From: Symbiodinium microadriaticum
Taxonomy: Eukaryota > Sar > Dinophyceae > Suessiales > Symbiodiniaceae
DNA length: 64,000 nt
Direction: 5' to 3'
NCBI GenBank assembly: GCA_001939145.1
Contig: LSRX01000803.1
Coordinates: forward strand, 149,613 to 213,612
Every line of letters starts with the position of its first letter. The stretch's first letter is position 1. Positions 43,430-55,300 of this stretch are shown here, one piece after another. Below the pieces are notes generated by a model. That model had not been told where the DNA came from and ran no database searches. It saw only the letters and a program-made list of their open reading frames with translations. The position numbers and the translations under genes are program-made.

Positions 43430-44395
43430 GTGCTCGGAGAACAGGTGAATCAGTTTTGCGTGTACTTCGTGGGCTTCGTTGATTGGGTTTTGATCCATAC
43501 GGCGAAGCTGATCACCTCGTTATCTATCCTGCGCCTGGCCTGCAAGGGCAGATCGGCCTTTGTCTTGGCAAGACAAGGCACGCTAAGCGGTCGGCGAGAG
43601 GAGAGAGAGGTGATGATCCCGATGGTGCGGCCTCACAGCGCGCACAGCCGGCAGCGAAGGAGAGTTTCCGAGATGGTGAGTGCAGAAATGATATCGCGAA
43701 TGTTCGTTGTGGGCAACTGCACCGGAAAGGGTGGAACCTGCTGTCGTCTGTGGCAACACCTGTTAACCCAAGATGCGGCCTGCCTCGTACGCAGAGTTTA
43801 CGAGGCTCCCCCTGTAGCTTCAACCATTCCAACCGAAGAAAGAGTGAGTTTACCGTCGAGCACTTCTCAGCAGCTTGCGGGCCGGTGCTTGCTCCTGCAG
43901 ATGCCAAATTTGTTTCGGAAGGTGCACGAGCATTCTCATGGTTTGCTAGCATCAGATGGGCAAGGTCAAGTGTGCCTCCTGACTCCTGAGGTTCGCATTC
44001 TACGTGGTCTTCCGATTCCGGAACAAGATAGCTATAGCTACTGGCTTAGAGCACATCACGCTTATTCGCTTCAATTGGAGGGAAGCTTGGCTGTTGATTC
44101 AGTACCCTGCAAACTGCCGCACATGACCACGACCGTTTGTTGGCGAAGTGCTTGCTGCAATGCGATAATCCAAGTTCAAGGCGGTTTATATTTTGGCATT
44201 TTGCTTGCTGCCTTTGGTTGCTTGCATTCAGACCATGTCCTTGCGACGAGAGTCCCGATGCGACGATACGAAACTGAATCCTGCCATGCCAGATATTTTC
44301 TGAGAAGTACCGGGGCCCCTCGTGAGGGGTGCCCCGCTCCCTGGAGCGGGAGCTTTGCTCTTGCCCGGTGCTACGTCACGAGAGAATCCCGGTGA
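43430..44395 (+). CDS. Ambiguous coding region with two overlapping plus-strand frames
   Basis: A 321-codon frame at 43430-44395 overlaps a 168-codon frame at 43483-43989 in another phase. The second has better composition in places (LGFDPYGEADHLVIYPAPG, SEFTVEHFSAACGPVLAP, AKFVSEGARAFSWFASI); the first is longer but Cys/Leu-rich without a domain. A real gene could switch between the phases at introns, or this could be a decayed retroelement fragment. No family was recognised. A hairpin pair lies at 44311-44353 inside the longer frame, which argues against its 3' part being coding. Confidence 0.2.
   Translation: MLGEQVNQFCVYFVGFVDWVLIHTAKLITSLSILRLACKGRSAFVLARQGTLSGRREEREVMIPMVRPHSAHSRQRRRVSEMVSAEMISRMFVVGNCTGKGGTCCRLWQHLLTQDAACLVRRVYEAPPVASTIPTEERVSLPSSTSQQLAGRCLLLQMPNLFRKVHEHSHGLLASDGQGQVCLLTPEVRILRGLPIPEQDSYSYWLRAHHAYSLQLEGSLAVDSVPCKLPHMTTTVCWRSACCNAIIQVQGGLYFGILLAAFGCLHSDHVLATRVPMRRYETESCHARYFLRSTGAPREGCPAPWSGSFALARCYVTRESR
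44311..44353. repeat. Two adjacent hairpins (double-hairpin element)
   Basis: First hairpin: CGGGGCCCCTC at 44311-44321 pairs with GAGGGG and CCCCG at 44324-44336 (11 pairs, a 2-base bulge, tiny loop). The second follows at once: GCTCCC at 44336-44341 pairs with GGGAGC at 44348-44353 across a 6-base loop. Such tandem perfect stems are unlikely by chance. Confidence 0.7.
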
Positions 44396-47300
44396 TGGAA
44401 TCGTCTGGACCAGTAAGAGCGCGCATCGCAAGTCACAGGCACATGAGTGTTCAATTGTGCAGGATCTGTTCGGCCTCCGCTCTCGTCAGAGGCCCATCGA
44501 GGTTTTCATTTGGAAGGCCAGTGCAAGGGAAGCTTTGCCAATGAGCTCGCGGCCCAATCGCAGAGTCTGAACAGCGAAAACAATTGGACTGGACTGGACT
44601 GGACTAAGATTTCAAGCATCTTCTGTCTACTGTAGTGGCTGCCTTGGTTGTTTCCTGGCCGGTAGTTGACATTTTTTGGTATTGGAGGGAGAGGAAGCTC
44701 GTGCAACAGTTCTGTAGAGTTTTTGCATGCTTATGCCTTGCTGCGCTCTGTGAAGACCCAGCCCGGAGGGAGTATTGCCTGCTGTGCCGGCTTGCTGCGC
44801 CACTGCTTTCACTTCGCGATCTCAGCAGGTCGAGGGGCTGCAGAGTGCATCCTCCAAGTTCACGAAGCCTAACGATCTCTTCGTCGAGTGTCATATGGGC
44901 TCCCCGATGCACTGGCAGGAGTGTATTAGCTCAGGCGAAGCAGTTCCCAGGTTTCTGTTGACCACTGCCGATCTGGATGAATCGACCTGGGGCCATCACA
45001 TTGCATTTTCTGTTTGGCTATGCTCTGCAAGGCTACAACGAGCCCATGCGGACCCGCGTTCACAACAACGCCGGCAGTGAAGCTGTGATAAGGGAGTCCT
45101 TTCAGCTGAACATAGATGCTGCTCGGAACAGCTTTGGCTTGGTGTTCGAGCACACGAATGTCTGCTTGACTTCCGTGTCGTTTCTGCGTAAGTTTTTAAG
45201 GAGAACTCGCCGGACACGTTGATGACGCTTCTGGCAAAGGACCAGTCGTTGCTCACCAACTCCGAGATTGCATCGTTGCCGCAGTGAGTCGCAGTTGATG
45301 CAGCAGCCAATGCTGTCGTCTCATTTATCTCTCCTTCCCCGTTCGTGTGCGCTGCAATTGCCTGATGCGATCAGCTGCAGCGGGTCTTCTTGAGATCTTG
45401 TGCCCAGTACCTTCCGCAGTGGAGGTGGAGTTCTTCCACAGAAGTCGTTTTAAGCCACAACTAAGGCTCGGTTGACGCTCTCCACTAGAGAGCTGTGTGG
45501 CATTGAGGCTGTGGCCCGCCTTGACACGCACATGCCCCGACCGATGTTCAGAATGCCGGCAGGATCAGACCGGCAAACGTCGAAGCACGTTTTCCTACGA
45601 CGAGGCAAAGCCGGCTTTGTGTCGGTGTCCATGCCCCATCAATCTAGATGGCTTGTTGAGACACGGCTGAATCAGGGTTTGGCTACGTTACCAGACGTAT
45701 AGACTAAGTGCTCTTGACTTGACAGGATTCCTTCCTGGAGCTCAGTCTGAATCCGTCCGGGAAGATTTGGAGCCTCGGGTCTGTTAACATGCTGCCGTTG
45801 GCCTTCAAAACCTGATTTTTCCTGCTGAGGATTGCAGTCGCTCCTGTCGACGAGGCAGCAGAGGAGGAACGATCACTTTTGCTGCAAGAGGATTCGTTAC
45901 TGCCCTGTTGAGCAGCGGGCCTGACAAAGCCGGGCTCACGCAGCCGTTGGGCAGGTCCCTTTACTCAGAGCACGAAGCGATAGGACCAGAAATGGTCAGC
46001 GCAGTGCCACAGTAGTTCGAATGGGGGTCGAGTACCCTGTGAGCTTACAGTTCGTGGGACTAGAAACACCGAAACAGGGAGCGCCTCCTGGCATGGCCAG
46101 AAACAGCCTGAACTAGGGCAACTAGGGGTTTGCATCAGACATCCCACAATGCACGAAATTCGACGTTTGCAGGCTGGACAGCTGTGAACAGCACCAAATG
46201 CCTGGCGAGCGCTGCCAGGGCACAATGACCTCATGTAAGCATTGTCACACATGCACACACATTCACGTGCCCGGATGTAAGGAAAGGGTGACCAAGCAGA
46301 ACCTAGGACCTAGGGTGGCCCCTGCGACTTAGAAGTAGACATGGCAACAGAAGAGTGTGACGAAGACGAAAGGCAAATTTCAACCGTCACGAGCATTAGC
46401 AACAGTTGAGTAGAGGTCGAAGCAAGGCGGCGCATTGAGAAGGCGATTCTGGTCTTGTGTCCGTGCAGTTGTTTCACTGAGCTATGCCTCAAGCGCCATA
46501 GCTATGTGCTGTGGGAAGAAGTAGGGCGGTTAGTCTTAGGAGCTTGTACACGCGCTATCGACTTTGATCAGCGAACGCCCAATATTTGGGACTACAGAGG
46601 CCGGAGGCATCGCTGCATCTCTTCAGCCATCAGATGGCTCAAGGCTTGAATGTGCCTGCATCCAGACTGATTCAAGAAGTGATTCCATGCCATGTAGCTG
46701 TTGGATCTGTCACCTGTCCAACTGCAACAAAGCCCAGCAAGTCCGTGCAAGCTTGGTCATCAAGTCGCACGAACGGCCGCCGGCGACAAATATCCGGATG
46801 GTTCTGAAACGTGATCGCGCCTCGACGCGTTGTTAACTGGCAGCCGCAAGCCCAAACATGCGCCATCAGTTCGTGAAGGAACCGACAAATTAGCCTTCTT
46901 GAAGCTCCCTAGTACTACGAGATGGCGCCGCAAACCTGCTTGCCAGCCTCCGGCACCTCTGGCGTGTGGCCTTCCCGGCTCAGGACATCCGTGCAACTTG
47001 GCAGAAGGCAGGTTGATGTAGGATGTTTCTTGGAGAAGTTTGGCTTCGAAACGTAGCGGATTTATCAAGAGGAAGTGTGTTGATGCGGAGCTCTGAGAGT
47101 CCATGAGTGCTGGCTCGTGGCGACCACACCACAACCCTACATCGCGGGAGAATTGGACTTGCCATATGCCCGCGAGACTTGAGACCCGTGATCCCGGCAG
47201 TCTCGTCCTCCCAAGACCAAGGCTTGTGAGGACGAGTGGTAACCGAAATTAGGATCATTAGAAGCCTGTGATGCCGTTGGCTGATGTAGAATGAAAAGCC

Positions 47301-47624
47301 TGCGAGCCGCATTCGGATTGGCTTGGATGGAGTTTTCAACCACCAAGCACTGACTCTTGCAAGCTTACGCCGTGTTTAGGCACAGGTGGTGCAACGATGA
47401 AAACGCTGGCAGTAGTAGTAGCAGTAGTAGCAGTAGCAACAGCAGCGATCACTGAAGCTAATGTTTCTAGCCAAGACCAAGCACACGTGAGGAGCAGCAG
47501 TACAGCTGATATCAATAGCAACGGCAACCTCGCCTAACTTGGTCGGGCACGAGTGCTAACAACGATGGACATGATAGTAAGTACATACAGAGCGACAACA
47601 AGAGATAAGAGAGAGAGAGAGAGG
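44396..47624. other. Long stretch without a securely recognised gene
   Basis: Four tandem GGACT units lie near 44586-44605. A plus frame at 45472-45702 (with MPRPMFRMPAGSDRQTSKH) and another at 46564-46836 are moderately protein-like without known family. A CAG/TAG-rich tract lies at 47409-47445, and a GA tract at 47608-47624 borders the LINE fragment. Confidence 0.2.
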
Positions 47625-48070
47625 ATCTGTATCCCATCCCCCAACCACTACTGCAGGGTGCGGGGGAGGGCCCGTGCTCCCCCGTCTGTTGTGCGAGTGC
47701 TGGAAGTGGAAAAGCTTGCCGTTGCAAACTTGCCCTCGAGCACCTCAAGTCGACGCCAAAGGCCGCCATGTCCGGATGCGGCCTTATTTACTGACCGCTC
47801 CATATGGCAGTGGCGGTCGGCCACAGCATCGAGCAGGATGGTTGTCCGCTTCACGTGTTCCTCCATGTTGGCTTCGACTTGCGCAACTCGCGATGGGTTC
47901 CATGATTTGCTGTTGATTTGCCTGCATGGCTTGTTGGAGGAGAGCGAGGGTCAGAGGCTGTCTGCCGCGGGCTTCGTCTCCTTCCATGTCTTCCCCGTCT
48001 TTCGGGCACGCTTCGGAGTCCCCTGTGGTGGCGTCCACAACTCTGGATGGTCCCCGGATTCAGTGGCCAT
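47625..48070 (-). mobile_element. LINE 5' part (start of ORF), inverted and frameshifted
   Basis: On the minus strand, an ATG complementary to 48068-48070 starts MATESGDHPELWTPPQ, a typical opening of dinoflagellate LINE ORFs. Reading on with frame changes, LALLQQAMQANQQQIME (about 47930-47900), TTILLDAVADRHCHMERSVN and LEVLEGKFATASF (about 47850-47700), and PAVVVGGWDTD (about 47660-47628) follow in the expected order. The last is the conserved GGWD region just before the endonuclease. At least three frameshifts make the copy dead. Its 5' end adjoins the plus-strand reverse-transcriptase fragment to its right. Confidence 0.65.
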
Positions 48071-48099
48071 GGTGTTCTTTGCTAGGTCGCCGAGCTACA

Positions 48100-49680
48100 G
48101 ATACTTCACGAACAGGTAAGTGATCGTCTCCCCCGCCCAGTTGTGTCCAGCTCGAGCAACTAAACCACGACGTTCGGAAGCTCGTCAGCTCGCCGATATC
48201 GATGGCAACTCCTGCATGATGGCCCAATGCAAACAGGTGCCGTGGATGCCCTTTGACGAAGAGGAACCCAAGGCCGTGCACAAGCGCTGGCAAGGCGCGT
48301 GGGCCTGATAGCATTTTGCGTGAAGCCTTAAAAATCTTGGAGACCCACAGCTTCTGGCGGGGGAAGCTTTCGTGGCTCTTCGACGACATGCTCTACACAG
48401 CCAAGATCCCCGCAAACATCGAACGGGGGATCACGGTGTTGCTGGCCAAAACGGGAACAGCTGCTGATTGGTGCAACACGAGGCCCATTACGCTCAGTTC
48501 GGTTCTGCTTAAGACTTTTCCTCAGCTCCTCATCGGCCGCGTCTCCCGCCCTGTTCAAGGGGACTCCCGACTCCAGAGGGCACGCCGTTCTTGTCAAGGA
48601 GTGACTCTGTAGGGTTGCACACGACTGGGGCCTGCCCATGTTTCTGACAAAGCTCGACATCCGCAAAGCTTTCGACTCAGTCTATCAGGAAACCCTAGCT
48701 GCCCTAGCTGAACAGATCGAGACCGATGTTTGCATCAATGAATGGGAAGGCCGAGCCTGGGCATCCTAGAGATTTTCTTCCGTGGCAAACTCTTCCGTCT
48801 CCCTCAGTCAAATGGCGTCCCTCAAGGATCCCCGAACAGTCCCATCGCTTTCGGACGCATCATTGCCAAGGCCCCCGAGACCTCGCTGAAGGAGGCCCGT
48901 CACGCCAAACCCACAACAGGGACCCGTCGCGAGAGGATGGCGGTAGCTTCACGGCTGGCAAAACAGTTCTGTCCACAGGCACCTACCATATCATCTGCGC
49001 CCTTGGCAGCCCCCTGAGCTTCAGCGGACAACCTGCCATGCTGATAGCAGAGATGCAATCGAGGGGGAGAAAAGCCTTCCCCAAGCATCGGGGAACTCTC
49101 CTTTCCTCTGCACTGCTACGCTCTCGATGACAAGTGTCACACCGTCTTGGTACGCCATGCAGTCGGCATTGTGGGCGTGCCAGACTATTCTCAGGCCCGC
49201 CAACAGCCTCCAATTCACCCAGAGACGCGAACGATGATGAAGTTGGATAGACGACCGGGGAGGAGTGGCATGACTGGCACGCCATGCGATGCGCCGAGCC
49301 CGCCTTGCCCCACAACAACATTTTCTCAGCCAATTCTGGGGACTTGCTGGACATGCGAGCAGAGGCGATCCCGTGGCTCTTCAATACTGCGATGGTGTAA
49401 CCTAGCTTGGTGGCACGTGCAACAGTCCATCCCGGACAACGCCGCTCGCAGCGTTTCAACCCCCAGCTGGACATCGAGAGACAGCTCGTGGAGATCGCGG
49501 GGGACAAATGGCAAGATGTTGCTGCAGACCGTGTGACTTGGGCAGCCCTTGAAGAGAAGTTCGTGCAGCATTTTGATGCGCCCTGGGCCAGCGGGGAACA
49601 GCTTGAGCTCAACAACCTAGCGCCGAACCGACCTAGTGCCCAAAGCAAGCCCAAACGCAGAAAGAAGGTGATCAAGTAAG
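48100..49680 (+). mobile_element. LINE reverse-transcriptase part, dead copy
   Basis: Plus-strand pieces of a non-LTR retrotransposon polymerase appear in order: KARGPDSILREALKIL, FDDMLYTAKIPANIERGI and NTRPITLSSVLLKTF (48268-48530); DWGLPMFLTKLDIRKAFDSV (48623-48685), which contains the catalytic aspartate of block A; NGVPQGSPNSPIAFGRII (48807-48865); ICALGSPLSFSGQPAMLIAE and RGRKAFPKHRGTL (48990-49100); RRPGEEWHDW (about 49250); and RFNPQLDIERQLVEIAGDKW with TWAALEEKFVQHFDAPW (49455-49590), ending in a Lys-rich tail and TAA at about 49679. Several frame changes and stops interrupt it. The second catalytic box (ADD type), expected between 48865 and 48990, is missing. No endonuclease domain remains. 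Confidence 0.85.
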
Positions 49681-50250
49681 CGGGGGTGGCCGTGAATAAT
49701 GCAGAGCCACATGACTCAGTTCGCTGAAGACGAGATTCCCTCGATAGTGTTTGACCTTCGGCGAACTAATCCTGGTCGATGCCACTGAGAGACGAAAAGC
49801 ATGGCATGCATGAGCATTGGAAGCCGCGGTGGATGCCCCTTCACAGCCAAGCCTCTTCCCTGCACCTTCAGATGAGCTTGCTGCGATTCTCTGCTGTGCG
49901 CGCTGAAGTACCTACGGTCGATCCGGGGTCAGTTTTTGTGCCTTTTGAGATGCAACTGTGCTGAGTGCAGATCCTTTGCAGAGCATGACTTCGTGAGCAT
50001 GACTTTGCCTTCGCTGCAAACCACGGTTCTTATGCCGAACATGCATGATTGACAACATGATGCACATGCCTTACCTGTTGTACAGCTTTTCTCGACTTCT
50101 ACCCTCTACCACTTGTACCTCCCGTACCTGCACCGCCTGTACTACCCGATCTTATTATGCTACGTGTACGACAGCCAACTTGCAGTGACTCTGAGCATCC
50201 GACTGCTACCGTAAAGACCCGCAAACGATCCGAGGCTGCAGAGCAATAGC
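49681..50250. other. Spacer 3' of the LINE copy
   Basis: No poly-A tail or clear target-site duplication was seen at the LINE end. Near 50090-50160 the sequence is pyrimidine-rich with TAC repeats (ctaccactt, cctgtactac). No coding segment is supported. Confidence 0.3.
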
Positions 50251-50251
50251 A

Positions 50252-50926
50252 ATGCAGGCACAGTGGGCAAAACTCCTGTTCGTGCTGACGGCGCTAGAAA
50301 GCACGACAGGCATGAACCACCCTGCCGGCGGCAGACCACAGTCGAAAGGGGCGGGGACCGCAACCCGCCGAGCAGCACGCAGCAACACCAAGCCGCAGGG
50401 TCAACAGGCCCCCGCCAGACAACAGCAGCCCCCCCAGCAGCCACCGGGAACAGCAGCACAGGCCAGCCACCACCAGCCAATGACAGCGGGAGCATGGACA
50501 GCAGCCCAGACTCCCTGGATCGCCACGTAACAGGTGCAAGGTTCGAAGTTCGGATGTGGTCGCCATAGCCGAAAGGGGAGCCAACTCTACGCCGCTGGAA
50601 GGTGCCTTGCCGATTCCTGAATGGTCTCAGTGCTGCCTACAATACACGAAGCTGCTATGAACCTGGTGCGGGGGATCTCAGCTGTCATCCCGGAAGAGCA
50701 GAGAGGTGGTCCGGGAATGTGGGAACCTACGGCATTGTGGTATGCGGAACGTCACCATGGCCTGGGGGACAATGCGAGGGAACACGGCGGCCACGAAGTC
50801 CCTCATCCCACAATGAAAAGAGCTCCAAAGATAGCCACCGTAGACGACTTCTGCTTGCTGAGCAGCCACATGAACGGGCGATGTAGCCGACGAAGCGGGA
50901 AGAAGCCCAACAACGAGCGGAACTGA
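50252..50926 (+). CDS. Candidate Gln/Pro-rich gene, unknown function
   Basis: Function not recognised. From 50252 a plus frame is Gln/Pro/Ala-rich (RQQQPPQQPPGTAAQ) and a second phase over the same bases is also open. From about 50640 a clearer segment follows: EAAMNLVRGISAVIPEEQ, GMWEPTALWYAERHH and MKRAPKIATVDDFCLLSS, ending at 50926 with a basic tail. A splice between the two parts is likely but not shown. It could be a host gene or a degenerate gag-like retroelement piece. Confidence 0.25.
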
Positions 50927-51799
50927 GTGCCGTGAGTGGGGGACCCTGTTACCCTTTCCAGAAACTCTCTGTGTTATTTTTCGCTGTACAGTTTATGGCA
51001 GGTGCCGCAGTTGCGGGAAAGAGCTGTGACATAACACGGCCTGTGCGGGACCAGTCTCCTCGTGTTGCACAAGCCATATCGAGACGAATCACAGTTATGG
51101 AACATGTCACATGTACTTGTTGACATGCCGACGTATGACATCCCAGCAGTGTGTAACGGGGATGTTACGAGACATATCAAGATGAGTTTGCCGTGCTTTA
51201 GTCCACGATGGTCAGTGCCTCAGAATGGGGGACAGGATCAACCTTCAGGTCCCATTGTCATGTTCTGTTGCCAGGGTTTTGTTGACTTTATGTGCAACCT
51301 GGGAATGAAAAGGGGGACCAAGAAGGTTACTAGGAAGGCCGTCTTTCCAAGTGAGGTGCACAGTGACTCTTCAGGATAATTTTTGATCTCGAGGGTGTGG
51401 AGTGCTGGTTGTTGCGTTGTTTCCAGGGGATAGAAAAGTCATGATGCTCTAGACGTCAGAGAACCCTTCCGTGAACTTGCAAAGTTAGTCCTCGAGTTTT
51501 GGGATGTTCTGTTTCGCGTGGCTTTGTTTGGAGGACTAGCGCATGTACATGGATTGCGAGTGCAGCTGATCACGAACTTTCGCACGCCGCATGCCGCTAG
51601 ACGACACTGGTTTTACACCCGTTTGTTCCTTAGTCGTGTTTCAACCAAGTGATTGTGAAATTGGATGTTGGGCGCGGACCAATGTAGGGCAATGTGGGGA
51701 ATTCATCTTTCAGGTGTCCCAAAGTCAACACACGGGGAAACGTCAAAATTACTACGTATCAGAAACCTGTCGTACTGACGTTGATCCGTGTTTCCTTCC
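50927..51799. other. Spacer, no supported gene
   Basis: Plus frames at 51062-51379 and 51591-51950 show no family signature; the second runs into a hairpin repeat and is probably not coding. Confidence 0.25.
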
Positions 51800-51811
51800 G
51801 CTGTCCCTTCA

Positions 51812-51950
51812 AAGCCCCATAACAGATGGGACGCCAAGTGGCCGGGGGACGTTTATGAACAGTCCCCTACGAATGGAAGAGGAAGAAGAGAGAGTGAGGT
51901 GGGAGGGTCTACCTTCTCACCCTAGCCCTAGCCCTGGCGAAAAAAAATGA
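51812..51950 (+). repeat. Hairpin plus GA-rich repeat unit, copy 1
   Basis: The unit contains CCCCATAACAGATGGG, then GGGGAC at 51845-51850 pairing with GTCCCC at 51862-51867, a GA-rich tract, an imperfect hairpin GGTGGGAGGG / CCTTCTCACC at about 51899-51922, and then AGCCCTGGCGAAA. The same order and key strings recur at 60.4-60.6 kb, which shows it is a dispersed repeat family. Confidence 0.6.
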
Positions 51951-52319
51951 GTGAGAGTGGGCAACGAGCAAACATATCAACATCATCGTTCTTTCTTCTC
52001 AGGTTTCAACCGCCGAACTGCGATGGCTGCTGAGGCCATCCAGGCAGGGCATGACGCATTAAGTGAGTTATTCTCTAATGCTTAAGCGGATTGAAATGGA
52101 ACCCCGCGCTTGGATCTTGGAGTGCATCGGGCATATCTGGATATACAAGAACAGCAGTCTTTTCGACATGTGAGTTGCGTTCGTGCTGCTTGAGTTTGCT
52201 GGATTGCGTGCTACCAGAAAACATATCAAAGGGTGTGGCTATGGGCGGGCCATGTGTCATGGTGCACGTTGATGGTGGAGTCGATATTGAGATCCTGTGA
52301 CATCGCGGCTGATTGCAGG

Positions 52320-55300
52320 CCTGATCACCAGCATGCGGAAGCGCACGACATAAGCGAAAAGGTTTGGGAAAGAGTATACAAGCGAAGTGCGACTTTTGAG
52401 GTGGCCGTCAGAGTCGAGGACGGCATCCCGAAGCTGCTGCCCGGCTCTGGTTCAGCGCATAGGCGAGTGGGGTCAGCTTTCAATTCCAAGCCCAGGCTGG
52501 TGAAAATCAGCCCGAGCACATGCGCTGGCTTTGCCGCCAAGAACTTGGGCGAGGTGCTCTCTTGTCTGTTCACAATGATCACAGACCAGATGCTGAAGTG
52601 TTCCTGAAGCTGGACGGACGTGATAAAAGCAGGTGACAGTGAAGAGACCTGGAGCACCGCGAGGACACGTGGCAGTCCTTCACCTCAGCAGGGGCCACAG
52701 AGTGGGTGCTTGGGGGTTTGCAGCAGGCCACGGCGGCAGTTTCGGATTTTGCCTGGAGGCTCCGCAGTGCCCGCGGGCTCTGTGCTGATATCCCTGAAGC
52801 TGTCGGAGCTCCTGGAAGTGACATCGGGGGATCAGGCCGAATCGGCATCATCTCGTCGCGTACGACAGATATTGAGAGAGAGGCCCTCCTCAAACCCACA
52901 CACAGCATGTCCTGCACTTCGGAACCAGCAGAACTTCTGGAATTCGGGTCCTGATGAAATTACATGCCGATAGCCTTAGCATCATGTCCGGCTGAAAAAT
53001 GCTCCCAACACCAAGGATGTACCCAAGATGACAAGCAGTCATGTAGCTTTCCAGGTGCACGATCACCTCAGCCCAATTTGGATCATCCACTCCTTGCTTC
53101 AATCGTGCTGTTGCGCGAAATGCAAGCGGTGCATATTGCCGTAGACGAAGCCTGCCTTTCAACACAGAGCAAGATTGCGGAGCTATGGTTCGAGCATGGG
53201 GCTGCATAGCCGGCTATGTGCAACTCTTGCTACTGGCGTCTCTGCTCGCAGGTTCAGATCGTTCATTCTGACCGGGTTAGGCGGGCAGCCCGACGAGAGC
53301 CGCCTCAGGACTGGTGGTTTGCGCTTTCTCCCCCGGCTCGCTCTTGCTTTCCAATGCCACCCCCTGCTCCTCATTTCCCGCTGTGTCTTTCACTCGGTTT
53401 CTTTTCCCTGGAGCCCGTCGCTTTCAAAGCACAGCTATCCTCCAAAACCACTCCTTGTTTCTTGGCCATGTGGTTTCTGATGCGAAAGAGGTAGACTGTC
53501 GGTGTTCATTTCAGGCATTTCGAGGGCAAAGCCGCCACCTTGCCGAGGATCCCATGGTCATGAGACGTGGCTCTTGGAGTGATCTGCCGGTGCCAGGGCA
53601 GCGGGTGCAAGCGGTTCAGCATCTTGGACTTGTTTCAATTGTTCGGGCATCGCAACCCTCGGAGAATGGGGGTAGAACTGGCGCTCACTGGCAGAGTTGT
53701 CTCAGGCTTATGTGCATGGACCATGGATATGGCACGTGAGAGCACAATAGACAATAGCGCTCGCGGAGATTGGCATGTTTCCCCAGCTCCATCACTTCTC
53801 GCTCACACTTGCTTTACCGTTTCTTCTGCACACAACTGTTTGCATGACAGCGTGCAGGTTGTAGGTGCAGCTTGCCGTCTTGCCATGTCTTGCCACCAGG
53901 GTGCCTACTTCCGCAAGGCAGAACTGGCGCGAGCCGCTTGGCGGGAACTGCAGGAGGGCACCGAAGTCGACATGTGCAACCGTGGGGTTTTCGGTGCAGC
54001 GACAGAACACGGATGCAGTTGGGTTGCAAGCTGCTCCCCATCTTTCAAGTCATCTCACGAGACCCTCACGTTTTGCAGGTCCTTCGGGCGGCCTTTGCAG
54101 GAGCCAGCTTTCCGATTTCTGGATGCGGAGCTTCGAAGCGAGCTCCCAACCTAGATGCGCTTGCAGCGATGCAGGATTCGACTCAATCACTTCACGCCCG
54201 GCCAGGGCGGCCCAAGGCAGCGCCAGGGCAGATGTTGCTGGAAGAGAGCAGAGCATAGAATAGCTCTTCTCTGTATTCCGGCGATGTTGCCTTCTTGCTA
54301 GACTTTCGGAACTGTGCTGTCGCAGAGACATCCCAAGCCCTGGCCGCTGGTCCTCTATCCTCCTGGACGTGCAAGCAGGAGCCGGTTCCACAAGCAGCAG
54401 ACGAACTCGGCACAGAGACGCCTGGCCCAATTGAGCTGGGAGCCCATTCCAGCATTTCCAGCCATGGTGTGTTGCAAGCCCCTGACTCCGGCATTGCTTT
54501 TGCCAAAGAAGCCGACTTTGAGCTGCTACAGGGCCCCGGACTTCCCCATAGAGACTTCGAGCTGTCTTGACTTGAGACCAGATAGGACGTGACTGTCGGC
54601 TTTGCTGCCAGGTTCTCGCCGCTTCCAAAAGCGATTCCGAGGACCGGAGTCTGGAGCTGCGCAGGTCGAAGTGTACAGGTGTACTTGGCATTTTGATTGA
54701 ACTGCGTACGTTGCTATTTCGTTTGTCATGTTCCGGGACCTGCTAGCTGCTTGAAGGACGAGCATTCAGTCGCCGAACCAGCAGAAGCTGAGCCAGAAAG
54801 CATCCAACCTCGGCTTCGCCACTCCCTCTCTGCCTGTGACGTGCCTTGCCCTGGAAAGTGCGACAAAACCTATGCGGAATCCGATTTCCAGAGGCCTCAG
54901 GCCTGAGACGTTCTTGACGTTCTCTGTGGATCTGAGAGCCGAGGGAGAGCGCTGCGCCCGCAGCTGCGACTGCGAGTGCACCTGGCCCGCACAGGCCGTA
55001 GCCGTGACGGTTGTCCGCAGGCATTCATGCAGGATTCGAAACTTCTCCCTCGACCAAGGTACCCGCCTCTGCCCCATGCACGCCCCAGCGGTGTTTGATG
55101 CCGGCCTTTGCCCAGGCCATGGCCTGTGGGGCATGTGGCAAAGATTCACTGATGCCTGGTCAGGCTGCTCATAGCCAAAGGGGCGAGCCGCCCAAGCCAG
55201 GCCTGTCGCAAGCAGCTCCAATAATCAAAGCACACTTTCGTTGGAGCGGCGCCGAGGTTATGCGCCGATGGCCCAGCCGCAGGTGGTCCATCCGCAAATG

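Noticed and set aside
54050-54691. 213-codon minus frame
   Set aside because: Antisense to plus-strand segments (FRNCAVAETSQALA and others) of much better protein character.
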